The notes under the pieces: model-generated
What the model saw: only the letters and a program-made list of their open reading frames with translations
The model's database searches: none
What the model was told of the DNA's origin: nothing
Program-made: the position numbers and the translations under genes
Assembly (NCBI RefSeq): GCF_018991925.1
Contig: NW_024736071.1
Span: 10,153,700-10,217,699 of the forward strand
DNA length: 64,000 nt
Direction of reading: 5' to 3'
Source: Homarus americanus
Taxonomy: Eukaryota > Arthropoda > Malacostraca > Decapoda > Nephropidae
Shown here: piece by piece, positions 12,340 to 23,023 of the stretch
Layout of the letters: every line of letters begins with the position of its first letter
How positions within the stretch are numbered: position 1 is the first letter of the stretch

Positions 12340-13517
12340 AATAGGTTTCTACTTAACCTCCAACAGTGTTTCCTATATCATATATAACCTCCAACATTAT
12401 ATAATATATAAAATGGATAATGAATTTTTAATTTCATCAAAATAATCTTCTCTCGTACTTTTTTACCTAATGCTTTAACATATATCAGGTTTCTTAATAG
12501 TTAATAGTCTATTTATCTTGATTACTTGACACAATACTTGCCAGCATTCAACAAAGAAGTTACTTACCACACAAAGACAAACTGTGTTGTGATAAAAATC
12601 GGTCCTCTTCCTGCATTTTAATAGTAGCTTCGTGCTATTTATCCCACGAACGTGAAGAATAAAAACAAAATTAAATCAATTGAAATTATGGGGTACAAAG
12701 CATCGCCCCGACTGTATTCTTCACTAGAATAAGATTTAAAGTAAAACGACAAGAAATCACTATGAGGTTTGCCTAAACATTCAGTAAACCAGTTTCGATC
12801 GATGTTAATTGGAAAACGAAAGAGCTGAGAAACAAGTGCTCTTGTTTTCGGCACTTTATCTCACGAAATACTGTGATGATATTCTTAGGATCAACTAACC
12901 ATATGACCTTGAGAAATAGGCCAAGGTTAAGCGTCTGCAATAAACATGTATGCCATAATAATTTCATGTCTGGTTAAAATTTGGAAGTACAGCACAGAAT
13001 CCCTTAAGAAGGACGGTGATAATTTTAATGTAGGAAAGGATGGACAGCTAGACAAGGAGGCCATATCATGCAGTAGTGTATTAATAACACGATATTAAGT
13101 AATCAATAACAAGAGTGAATGTACGAGGGCAATGCTGGACCAGAGTAAAATATTATAATATTTTTCTCCATCGGTGAGGTGATCTCAGCCTGTCATAGAG
13201 AGAAAAAACTTGTCATCCGTGAGAGACAGTGAATGCGTTAGTCGGTCAGTCAAAGGTCAAATGGTGTAGAAAGGTGTTGGCTCACCTTAAAAAATAATCT
13301 TTATAGCCTCACAAAAAACTTTTGTAATAAACAAACGTGTCTTGTCTTCATATCGAAACATTCTGAAAAAGCAGGTAAGAATCATTCACTACAGCTCTCA
13401 GACGGGCTGACCTTCGAAATCAGTTGCAAATTATTACGAGATCTTCAGCAAGTAAAAACTATTTACGGAATTGCAGTGTGATGACAACTACTTTATTTAA
13501 TAACTTCAGAGCAAGTG
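12340..13517. other. No gene recognised
   Basis: AT-rich sequence lying between the SINE-like block and the left target-site duplication of the full-length gypsy element. Confidence 0.4.
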
Positions 13518-13522
13518 ATAAC

Positions 13523-13945
13523 TGTAGTGGATGTAATCCTAGACAAGGTTCTTGAAACTCCAGGGCACGAGCAGTAGATATATTCAACAAGTGGTACAAG
13601 ACTTGGCGTGATAGCCAACCGGTACAGGAACAGGAGCCAGCACAAGGAACTCCTCGTCGTAGGCAGGCCGAAGCCGATCTGAGGGAAATTAGCTAGCTAG
13701 GCAAGGAGAGTTGCTAGACATTACTAGGACAATAAATAAGGTCTTCTAATTACTCGACTAGCGCGGTACAGACATAGTACATCGGGACATAGTAAATGAA
13801 CATAGGCATTAGACATAAGCATAGATATCAGACATGCTATAATAATATGTAGTAATACAGACATGTGAATAAATGGTACAATGAATGGTAACAGAGTCTT
13901 GGCGTCAGGCGTGTTCACATATCTTGGTATGTACATATCTATACA
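13523..13945 (-). repeat. 3' LTR of the gypsy element
   Basis: 423 bp. On the element's sense strand it starts TGTATAGATATG and ends CACTACA. The stop codon of pol lies a few bases inside it. Confidence 0.95.
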
Positions 13946-16900
13946 CCTCCCTCCCCCTTTACGCTCGTAGTGCAATCTCGAGCGGCTACGGACTCTTTTT
14001 CCATGAGTCGGGGGGAGCGGCGAGGGACAATGGGAGGATCAACTGACGACCTTCGTTCCTGGTCTGGGCAAGGGGACACAGGGGACGGGGAGGAAGGTTC
14101 GTCACTAGAGGATGGCACTGGGCGGAGGTGGCGTCTGTTTCGCCACCACACACGACCACTGGGGAGGCGGACTTGGTACGAACGAGACTCGCCACGGCCC
14201 ATGACGACCCCGACCTTGTCCCAGCGGTGTGACGTCGGGTCCTGGATTCGTACTTGCTGGCCGACGGCCAACCTGGGAAGGGGGCGGGCTTGGGCGTCAT
14301 AGTGGCTTGTCACTTGGGCCATCCGGGCAGCCTCACGGCGGTCACACTCGTCCGCCTTGATCTGCCATTCATCTAAGAAGGACTGGGGGTGGGCAGGCAC
14401 ACAAGTACGAAGGGGGCGGCCATACAACACCTGGGCAGGAGAGCGTCCGGCAGGGGTAGGGGTGTTACGGAGTTCCAGTAGGCCCCTGTCGAACTCCTCG
14501 CAGTCCAGGTTTCCCATTGGTGCTGTCTTGAGGATGAGGTATTTTACGGACTTTACCGCTGCCTCGGCGTGGCCATTCGCCTGCGGGTAATGAGGGGAGG
14601 TGACGATGTGGTGGACGCCCCAGCGTTCGGCGAAGCTCTTGAACTCGTGGCTATTGAACGGGGGCCCACCGTCGGTTCGGAGGCGGAGAGGCACTCCGAC
14701 TTCCCGGAAGAAGCAACAAAACATCCGGATGACCCTGGAAGAGGTGGTGTCCCGACCACAGGGAACTACCACGGGCCATCCAGAGAGCCTGTCGGCGACC
14801 ACCAGGAAAGACTTTCCGGCCACATTAAAGAAGTCGGCGGACACGGACTCAAAGGGCCGCTTTGGGAGGTCATTGCACAGGTACGGCTCTTGTTGCTGGC
14901 TGGGCTGGAGTTGCTGGCAAGGCTCACAGGCCTCAACCGTGCTCTTAATATCGGCGTCAATACCAGGCCAGAAGACGGTCTGACGGGCTCTGCGCCTGGT
15001 GGCTTCAACGCCGCGGTGGCTGTCATGGAGGCGGGATAAGGTGCGCCGGCGGAGGGCAGCGGGAACGACGATCCTGGGGCCGTACAACACCAGCTCTCCG
15101 TCCGCATAGAGGCTATCCCTTAGCTTCCAGAAGGGGAGGGCGGAGGCGTGAATGTCGTAGCGGTTGGTGGGGAATCCAGCGGAGACGTAGTCGAGGAGTT
15201 GGACGTATGCCGGGTCTTGAGCGGCGGCGATGCGAAGCTCCTGGAGAGTCCTATCGTCTTCGATGGAGGGCGTCGTCGTCGTCTTGTCAGCAAGAGAAGT
15301 GGCTGTGTGTGTCACTAAAGACCGAACGTGAGCAGCGGCCGTGGTACAGTCGACTTCATCTTCAGGTGTGGGGCGACTAACAGGGGCTCGGGAGAGGGCG
15401 TCTGGTATGCACAGAAGCTTCCCGGCGCGCCACACAGCTGTAAAGACGTAAGGGGCGGTCTTCTCTTTGAGACGTTGGAGGCGAGGATTTTCGATGGCGT
15501 CCAACGTGTAGTGATTGAGGATGGGTATGAGCGGGCGATGGTCCGTCATGAGGGTGAAATGCCCAAGGCCGAACAGGTAAAGGCGGCACTTGGCCATAGC
15601 CCAGGCGACTGCCAGCATCTCTAGTTCGATGGTGGCGTATCTGGTCTCCGTGTCCGTCAAAAACCTGGAGCCACACTGAACTAAGCGCAGTCTACCCTGG
15701 CCGTGGTCTTGAAGGAGGGCATATCCGAGGCCGTATAGACGGGAGGCGTCGGTCTGGAGGACCACTGGTAAGGACGGGTCGAAGGGTGCCAGGACTGGTG
15801 GTGACAGCAACGCCTTCTTAACATTCCTGAACGCTAGGTCGTGGTCAGGAGTCCAGAGGAAAGAGCGCTTGGGGCTCATGAGGGGGCGTAGAGGTTGGGC
15901 TGATGTGGCGATTTTAGGGGAGAAGTCGGCCAGCTGATTTACCAGGCCCATGAATGAGCGAAGGTCGGTCAGGTTCGCTGGAGTAGGGAAGTCCCTGATG
16001 GCCTTGACCTTCTCCTCATCAGCTGAGATCCCCTCTGGCGAGATGTTGTAGCCGCAGTAGTTAACTTGGGGGGCGGCGACCACAAATTTATCTTTGTTCA
16101 GGGTGATACCATGGGCACGACATCTTGTGAGCATCAGATGAACTCGGTTCAAGTGGGCCGGGAGATCATCGTCGAAGAGCAGGATGTCATCTACGACCTT
16201 CACGCAGTTGGTGACACCCTGCAGAGCCATATCCCCACGGAGGCAGTACGCATCCCCCGTTGCTGCGAAGCCCATGGGTCCGCGGCAGTGTTGGAAGCGG
16301 CCGTAGGGCGTGATGAATGTAGTGAGGTGGCGATCTTCTTCCGCCAGGTCGACTTGCCAGTACCCATGTAGTGCATCCGCCGTGGTAAAGAACTTTGCAG
16401 ACGGGGTGACGCTGCGGACTGCTTGGATGGGCGTAGGCGATGGATGGGCGGGACGGGAGACCTGCGAGTTGAGATGGGTGAGGTCCACTGTGATGCGAAC
16501 ACCTACAGGCTTGGGTGCCAAGACCATAGGGTGGCACCACTCGGAGGGCTCCTCACCGGCGTGTCTGATGATCCCCTGCTGCACCAGAGAATCGAGCTCC
16601 GCCTTCACCTTGTCCCGTATGGCAAAGGGGATAGGCCTGGGTGTGTGGATGGCGAAAGGCGTCGCGCCAGGCTTGAGGTGGATTCTCATCGGGGGGCCTG
16701 TCATCTTCTTGAGCGGCGTCTTCTGGAGGTCGGGCTTGGAGACAAGGACGTCGCTGAACTGACGAAAAAAGAACTCCCGGGCGGCAGCAGGTGTGGTCAT
16801 GGCTGAAACAGGTATCTCTGCACACCTGTTGAGGTGTGTCACGGCGAGGATGGGCTTTGGGAACTCGGATGAGACGATGGCCAAGTCCTGACAATGGCCA

Positions 16901-18694
16901 CATGACAAGAGAGGGGTTTGGATGCCCTCATGGACGTGGACTGTGGCAAGGCAAGACTTGGGACCGAGCTGTAGTGTTGCCTTGAAGCAACCCAAAGGTG
17001 GAGACATCGGGGACCCGTCCGCTGTGAGCACGTCGTTCATGGCTGTGGGTGACAGGCTACTCCTGGGAATGTTGAGGGCGTCCAGGTGTGTTGGTCCAAT
17101 CACCGTGATGTCCGCGCCCGTGTCAGGTATCATCAGGAGGTTGGAAGAGTTGGTACCGTAGGACAGACGAACATTGACGGGCTTGGGGGACCTGTCACTC
17201 GAGGTATCATCCACGCGTCGGCATCCTTTGTTGTTCTTGGGAGACGGTGGTGTGGACGTTCTGTCGGGCTGTGAAGAGACGTTTTGACCTGGAGATGGAG
17301 GCTTCTTGGTGGACCTGCAACACTTGGCGAAGTGTCCTTGCTTGTTGCAAGCGTTGCATGAGACCTTGTTGGCAGGACATCGAGGTGTGCGGGGCCAATG
17401 GCCTTGAAACCCGCAGTTTCGACATGTACTATCAGCCGCAGGGCACTTACCTGGACCGTGCTGGCGCTGACAGCTTCTGCAGGATTCGGGAGAAGAAACT
17501 GGTGACTGTGACGGGGGCTGTGGAGAGGACGCCGTCTGCATCTGGCGTTGATTCCTCTTGTAGGTGGAGACGGCGTGGACTTGAGATGGCGATGAGTGTA
17601 TAGCTGAGGCAGCCTCTCTTGTGGCCTCATACGACCTGCAACAGGTGACGAAGTCGGTGAGGGAAGAGGCGGCGTCGAGAGTGAGGAGTTTCTGAAGCAG
17701 GTCCTCGTCACGTACACCCATCAGCAAGATCATCTTGAGCTGGATCTCAGCACAGGTTACAGGATCGCCTGTACATAGGTCCACCTCGGCTGTTAGGTCC
17801 TTAAGTCGTGCATAGAAGTCTGAGAATGATTCCCCAGGAGCTTGTTTGCAGGATAGCAGTTCCCTACGACGCAGAGCTTCATTGCCGAGGCCACGGAAAT
17901 GACTCTGCAAGGCGTTTAAAACCTCTGTCACTGACCTGGGGGAGTCAGGGGGGATGGCTAGCGTGTGCTCTAGGAGGCGTTGAACATCGAGGGAAATGCA
18001 CGATCTTAATTGGATGAGTTGTTTATGAGGGGGCATTCGGTTGAGGTCAGACATGACAGCAAAGTCTTCGAAACGACGTCGCCATTGACGGTATAGTTGA
18101 TATGTTGCATCAGGTTGAAGAGGTGGGGGACTGGGAACTGAAGACTTGCTGTGCAGGGGTTTTACTCGAGACGGCAGGCGGTGGAGGAGGCACGGAGAGG
18201 TCGACGAGAGTTGAGACTGGAGCAGGTGGTTGAGAGGGCACTGAGGTATACCCAAGGGGGATAGGTGACGTGTGAGGGGGCGTTGTCTGAAGGATAGATG
18301 AAGAGGCTGAAGCTGGCGAATTGGTTGTGGCAGCTGGTGAAGTCGTCCTCGTTGCCAGCAATTCCAATAGTCGCAGGAGTTTGTGGTTATCAGCTTGGTG
18401 TTGTTGTTGAAGTTGAAGGCGGTAAGCTGATGCCTCTGACTGTCTTGACAATTCCTCTTGACGTCTTGACCATTCCTCTTGACGTCGTTTTTCCTCCTCT
18501 AATTGACGTCTTTGGGCTTCCTTCTCTTGAGAAACTTGTAGGAAGTGGATTAACCGACGTATATCCTGGCTCCCATCCTTTGAATTTGGCGCGCCCGGCG
18601 TGTGAGGCGTGAGGGGGGGTGGGGGGGTCTGTGAGGCTTCGTCTACCTCATAATCCTCATCTAAATTTCCCGGCAAATCGTCGTGGTCAGACAT
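13939..18694 (-). CDS. Ty3/gypsy Gag-Pol polyprotein (one frame change)
   Basis: Translation starts at 18694 (MSDHDDLPG) with an acidic N-terminus and a Glu/Arg/Gln-rich coiled-coil. The frame changes near 18125-18129, and a 1,438-codon frame (from 18255) carries the rest. Approximate positions in that long frame: Gag capsid-like region 50-210; three Cys/His knuckles 259-315 (CRSCQRQHGPGKC, CRNCGFQGHW..., CNACNKQGHFAKCC); protease DTGAD ~378; RT 540-760 with TTADALHGYWQVDL and the catalytic box VVDDILLF ~687; RNase H 830-910 (TDAS, IELEML, MTDHRP); integrase H-x3-H/C-x2-C ~1077-1113 and its D, D, E residues (SADFF, RTDGGPP, HAEAAVKS) at 1140-1232; a C-terminal GPY/F-like segment to ~1380. The core domains contain no internal stops. 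Removing one base from a C5 run would give a single ~1,584-residue Gag-Pol frame. Confidence 0.93.
13946..13963 (-). promoter_or_regulatory. Polypurine tract of the gypsy element
   Basis: On the sense strand the run AAAGGGGGAGGGAGG abuts the 3' LTR and is the expected plus-strand primer. It is also coding: it encodes the last residues of Pol before the stop in the LTR. Confidence 0.85.
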
Positions 18695-19172
18695 CTCGTG
18701 TTTGGTATGGTTGCGATGGGAAAGACAAGGAGAATAAGGTGAAGTGCTATGTTTTCGAAAATGGACTTGCTTAAGTGCAGGAACTGGCGGGCAAGTAAAA
18801 GAGTACTGACTGTAATATTTGTGAAGTGAGAGGAGGCGGCTGGCGGCTGGCGGTGCTGGTCCCTGTATTCCTCCGCGCGCGGGCGAGCTGGCGGCGGTGG
18901 CTCAGTCGAAGGGGGACGCAGGCAGTGGCCTGTGGGCCGGCGTAGATGGAGGAGGTATGCCGGAAGTGCTGTCTTGGAAACTGGGCTGAAGGCGTGTCTG
19001 CTACCTGTAGGGCCGCAGAAACATAGCAAAGAGACATAAAAGGCACTGCACTTCACTTAGGGCACTTCACAAGGTCACAAAGCACTTTAAATCCAGGGGC
19101 ACTGTGGAGTATATCTTCTGGGCGGGAAACAGACGGGGCCGGCTCTTGAGGCTTGTAAACTGTCATGTTGGA
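18695..19172 (-). other. 5' untranslated leader of the gypsy element
   Basis: About 480 bp between the primer-binding site and the gag ATG, with no coding signal on the sense strand. Packaging signals would be expected here but cannot be identified by eye. Confidence 0.6.
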
Positions 19173-19190
19173 GCTACTCAAACTGCGCCA
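19173..19190 (-). promoter_or_regulatory. tRNA primer-binding site of the gypsy element
   Basis: The sense strand reads TGGCGCAGTTTGAGTAGC directly after the 5' LTR. TGG complements the CCA end of a tRNA, and the remainder should match the acceptor stem. I have not identified which tRNA. Confidence 0.75.
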
Positions 19191-19613
19191 TGTAGTGGAT
19201 GTAATCCTAGACAAGGTTCTTGAAACTCCAGGGCACGAGCAGTAGATATATTCAACAAGTGGTACAAGACTTGGCGTGATAGCCAACCGGTACAGGAACA
19301 GGAGCCAGCACAAGGAACTCCTCGTCGTAGGCAGGCCGAAGCCGATCTGAGGGAAATTAGCTAGCTAGGCAAGGAGAGTTGCTAGACATTACTAGGACAA
19401 TAAATGAGGTCTTCTAATTACTCGACTAGCGCGGTACAGACATAGTACATCGGGACATAGTAAATGAACATAGGCATTAGACATAAGCATAGATATCAGA
19501 CATGCTATAATAATATGTAGTAATACAGACATGTGAATAAATGGTACAATGAATGGTAACAGAGTCTTGGCGTCAGGCGTGTTCACATATCTTGGTATGT
19601 ACATATCTATACA
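19191..19613 (-). repeat. 5' LTR of the gypsy element
   Basis: 423 bp, identical to the 3' LTR except at 19406. It should carry the promoter for the element. Confidence 0.95.
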
Positions 19614-19769
19614 ATAACCATTCTTGTGGAGGAATTCCAAATATTTAACTCTATACTTCAGTGAGGGTGCACGCTCCGTCTGGTTGGTTGATTCCAAGAC
19701 CAGTAGCGCCTTCACTGATATCATGAAATGGTATTTATGCTATTGGGTAAGTGTCACTTGTTCCCACAG

Positions 19770-19881
19770 GATTGCTGTATAGAGGACGTGTGGACGTGGG
19801 TGTAAATGGCGACAAACTGTTACTGGTGCAGTGTAACCCGATTTTATGGGCACCCGTGCCCCTCATCACCGTCCTGGCCAG
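19770..19881 (+). CDS. Unknown secreted protein, exon 4
   Basis: A CTTGTTCCCACAG acceptor is followed by 112 bases. The first two bases complete the split Gly codon of exon 3, and the frame stays open to a GTATGT donor at 19882, leaving two bases. The peptide reads LLYRGRVDVGVNGDKLLL, then VQCNPILWAPVP. The smooth phase from exon 3 over the gypsy-bearing intron is the main reason to believe these exons belong together. No domain was recognised. Confidence 0.55.
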
Positions 19882-20896
19882 GTATGTATGTGTGTGTGTG
19901 TGTGTTGAAGCTACGAAGATAATTCAAATCAAGCATAGCATTAATTTACCACAGGAAAATATACCAATACTGGAAACAGGTATTTCCTGAATCGCCATGA
20001 GTCACATCAGTCATATCATGAATGCGGCAAAGTAGGTTGTGTGCATCATTATAGAGAAACAAAAGCAATAAAAGCAGTTTATGCCCAGTTTCTCCATTCC
20101 CTATTTATCTATTCATTAACTGTCGACTGTCCAGACATGGGGGTAACCGTAATCTGCAATTACCATCGATAGCACTAGTTGAAGTAGTAGTTATCATAAT
20201 TGGTTAATTATTTTAGTTAGCATTGCAATAGTAATCGACTATACTAAAAAACAGAGAGAAAGACAAATAGACAGAGATAACCCCATAATGCAAAGTGTGT
20301 TCAAACTTTCTTAAACAAGTCGACACAATCCTGACCTGCTCATCCCTAGAGTGAACTCTGACGTTATTGTTGACTTGGGATGGCTTGGTCAAAGTTCCCA
20401 CACCCATGGTAGGTCAGTCTTAACTTTTTTTCTAAATCTTCGTATATGTGTATTGCATTATTTATCGACATGAGCGCGCTTAAAATACACAATATAGAAT
20501 AATAGTATACATGCACAATATCCAGCAATAGTATACATACCGTATACAATATACGGTAATAGTAAGCATATACAATAATATTGAATTTATATACAATAAT
20601 GGTATATATATACACATTACATACAAGTGACAGTATCTTCCATCTGGGTCAGAGACACAAGGTATTATAAAGTAAGGAACACTGTTCTTTAGTAGTTATG
20701 TTCTGTTTAGTTATGATTTAAGCTTTTCATTTATTTTATTTATAATCTTGTCCTTTATGGTGTATTACTACTTTGTGTGCAGAGTAGACACCATGGGAAT
20801 AGTAGCCATTCTGAGAGCACAATAGACATAATGGAAGTAGACGACATAGAAATGAATTATCGTATGACTATCAGTCTGTAGTGTTACCGCACTAAC
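19882..20896. other. AT-rich stretch with no gene recognised
   Basis: Contains an irregular TATAC/ACAATA-rich block at about 20500-20620 and a short (TG)n at 19888-19905. Confidence 0.4.
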
Positions 20897-21122
20897 AATA
20901 ATCTCCACATCTCCAGAACAGTCCCCAGCATTCCCGAGGATGACGTGAGGGTCGTCCTCGACCATTTCCAAGTACGAAGGACCAGTCAAGCTATGACCCT
21001 GATCCAGCACGAGGGCTGTGATGCCCTCACGGCCCCAGTGACCTCTGTGTTGGCTTGAAGAACCCTGGACGTAGAGAGCACCGTCTGGGAAAGGTTCCAG
21101 CCCCGCCAGGACCGTCAGACGC
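20897..21122 (-). CDS. Candidate exon of unknown protein; strand not settled
   Basis: On the - strand a CACAATTCTCCAG acceptor-like site leads into 226 bases without a stop, ending at a GTTAGT donor-like site. The peptide is protein-like (RLTVLAGLEPFPDGALYVQG, later GREGITALVLDQ and DPHVILGNAG). The segment GREGITALVLDQ faintly recalls the first strand of ILEI/FAM3-type domains, but I cannot confirm it. On the + strand a CCACATCTCCAG acceptor also fits the phase left by exon 4 (19881) and stays open about 45 codons to a TGA, so a terminal exon of that gene is the alternative. The GC-rich composition contrasts with the AT-rich flanks and supports coding in one of the two directions. Confidence 0.4.
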
Positions 21123-21306
21123 CTGGAGAATTGTGGAGTCGCCAAACATGAATAGCATTTAATAGGATACACTCAAACAGAGAAAAGGTCACGCACGTCA
21201 GTGACTGGGCTTCAAGCAAACGAGGAATTATAGAATGTAGATTATTTAAGGTTCACTTTGACCATATTTAACAAAGTCTGACGAAGCCAGCTATAAAGAG
21301 GCAATT

Positions 21307-21438
<132 letters not shown>

Positions 21439-21553
21439 ACACACCTAGATTTGATTATTGCAAAATTGTCATCGTCAGTAGTTGGTTTGTAGGAAGAGGC
21501 GAACTGGCGGGAAGATCCAACTTCTAGTAGTCTACCCTGTAACAACATTACCC

Positions 21554-21699
<146 letters not shown>

Positions 21700-21723
21700 A
21701 AGGAAAGAACTCATGCACTGTTA

Positions 21724-22111
21724 AACAAATGTTAATCAAGAACTCCCCAACAACACAATTGGTTGCATTTATAAAGTTCCTTGCAAGGAATGTAATATGT
21801 TTTACTTAGGCCAGACAGGTAAAGATCTTGCAACTAGAATTAAACAACACAAATACAGTGTTAGGACAGGCCAGGAATCCAATGCTCTGTTTGTTCATTT
21901 GAGGGATAACAAGCATTGCATTGACTGGGATAATGCCTCCTCAATATTACCATGTAATTCAATTGATAGTAGGAACATCATAGAATCTAGTCTTATTAAA
22001 CATACCGAAGCATTCAACATGAATTTGAGTAACGGCATGTACAAGCTGGACAATTTTGTAATTAAGAAGATTTGTGATCAGGTGAGAAGGCCGGGTCACT
22101 TGACCATCTGA
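21724..22111 (+). pseudogene. Penelope-like element, C-terminal GIY-YIG endonuclease
   Basis: The frame is open from 21724 and ends at the stop after 22111. It contains [19 protein letters not shown] followed by DLATRIKQHKYSV, the conserved core of the GIY-YIG nuclease found at the C-terminus of Penelope-like retroelements (YxC-x2-C linker, then FYLGQTG, then an Arg and His helix). The later VHLRDNKHCIDW and ESSLIKH segments also match the usual domain order. The upstream reverse transcriptase is absent, and an (AT)n array lies directly before the fragment. It is a 5'-truncated copy whose nuclease frame happens to remain open. Confidence 0.8.
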
Positions 22112-22340
22112 CCTGACCACCAACCGTTGTGTGCTATTTAAAGATTAGTAGGGTCATTACCTAATACCTGACCATTGTGGACCTGGTCTCATCCTCCTCT
22201 GTATATATACACCTTGATTTGTATTACTCTCTCTAGTCTGTACTCACCCCTGAAGATGTGAATTACACGAAAGCGCTTGGGAACTTCGTGTTTTCTTCTT
22301 TCCTTGTGGTTATCAGCATATACCTAGATCACGCGCACCT
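22112..22340 (+). other. 3' region of the Penelope-like element
   Basis: This follows the GIY-YIG stop. It contains CCCTGAAGATGTG at about 22248 and a 6-bp stem hairpin (CACGAA...TTCGTG, 22268-22293). Confidence 0.4.
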
Positions 22341-22356
22341 ACAGTGATTTACTTGC

Positions 22357-22376
22357 ATATATATATATATATATAT
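22357..22376. repeat. (AT)10
   Basis: Short AT array adjoining the perfect hairpin. Confidence 0.95.
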
Positions 22377-22444
22377 CTTGATAAAATCACACGGGAAAAG
22401 GGAAACAACGGAGCACCCCTTTTCCCGTGTGATTTTATCAAGAT
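22375..22444. repeat. Perfect 28-bp inverted repeat with 14-base loop
   Basis: The arms 22375-22402 and 22417-22444 are exact reverse complements (ATCTTGATAAAATCACAC... on the left) around a 14-base spacer. They lie between two AT arrays next to the Penelope-like fragment. Confidence 0.95.
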
Positions 22445-22479
22445 TTATCTTATCCACGTTTTCATTGTGGATCTACATG

Positions 22480-22481
<2 letters not shown>

Positions 22482-22553
<72 letters not shown>
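22482..22553. repeat. (AT)36
   Basis: Pure AT dinucleotide array. Confidence 0.97.
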
Positions 22554-22559
<6 letters not shown>

Positions 22560-22821
22560 GTGAAAAAATTTAATGGACGTGTTTGTTTTTACCCTATGTT
22601 TATCTGACTATATTGAGGATGAAAAGATCCACTATATGGTACATATACATAATGATGTTGATCAAATTAATGACTATCATGATGAATTGTAACAATTATT
22701 GCATGAAAAGAGACCTAAAATAATTTTTCATTTCATTCAGAAACCGAGAATAAAATACATTACCTTCTAATTCAATATAAATTACACTACATGATATTTA
22801 CAAAATAATTATTATCTTATT
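22554..22821. other. No gene recognised
   Basis: AT-rich sequence without features. Confidence 0.4.
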
Positions 22822-23023
22822 ACTCAATGGTTATACATAGAGACTCTGTGTTTACGAGCTGTACATAGCTAGAACGCTGAAATGGACTAATCCAGGCTTC
22901 CCAACTAGGGAGGATAAACACGGGTGTAGGCTGTGATGTGATCAGTTTACACTGTGCCTGGGGAGTCAGTGGGATGGCAAGGTCTGGTAAGACTCGTCTA
23001 AAAGCAGCACCCAGCGTAATCCG
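22822..23023 (-). CDS. Anonymous ORF ending in a stop; possible terminal exon
   Basis: The - strand reads about 66 codons to a TAA ending at 22822, with a protein-like mix of residues (GAAFRRVLPDLAIPLTP, PTPVFILPSWEAWISPF). A polypyrimidine acceptor-like TTTTCTTATTAG lies at about 23047-23060, but that stretch overlaps the start of a reverse transcriptase fragment on the + strand, so the exon border is uncertain. No family is recognised. The + strand is also open for a while (KWTNPGFPTRED), so the strand is not secure. Confidence 0.25.

Larger units (their letters stand above)
13518..19618 (-). mobile_element. Full-length young Ty3/gypsy LTR retrotransposon with 5-bp TSD
   Basis: Two 423-bp LTRs (13523-13945 and 19191-19613) enclose a - strand gag-pol region. 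The same 5 bases, ATAAC, lie immediately outside both ends (13518-13522 and 19614-19618), proving a single integration event. The LTRs begin TG and end CA and differ at one position only (A at 13738, G at 19406). A primer-binding site and a polypurine tract sit next to the expected LTRs. The element is 6,091 bp long, has no env-like ORF, and lies antisense in the intron between exons 3 and 4 of the unknown + strand gene. Near-identity of the LTRs implies very recent insertion. Confidence 0.97.

Noticed and set aside
14569..17717. Many open frames of 60-190 codons on both strands
   Set aside because: They are antisense or shifted frames of the GC-rich gypsy gag-pol.
20877..21060. Terminal + strand exon ending in TGA after 20912
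   Set aside because: Phase-compatible, but the peptide is less protein-like than the - strand reading; kept only as the alternative in the feature entry.
22244..22300. Hammerhead-ribozyme-like core (CTGAAGA ... GAAA) in the Penelope 3' region
   Set aside because: Penelope elements can carry hammerheads, but here stem II does not pair in register and the bases after GAAA form a different hairpin (CACGAA/TTCGTG).
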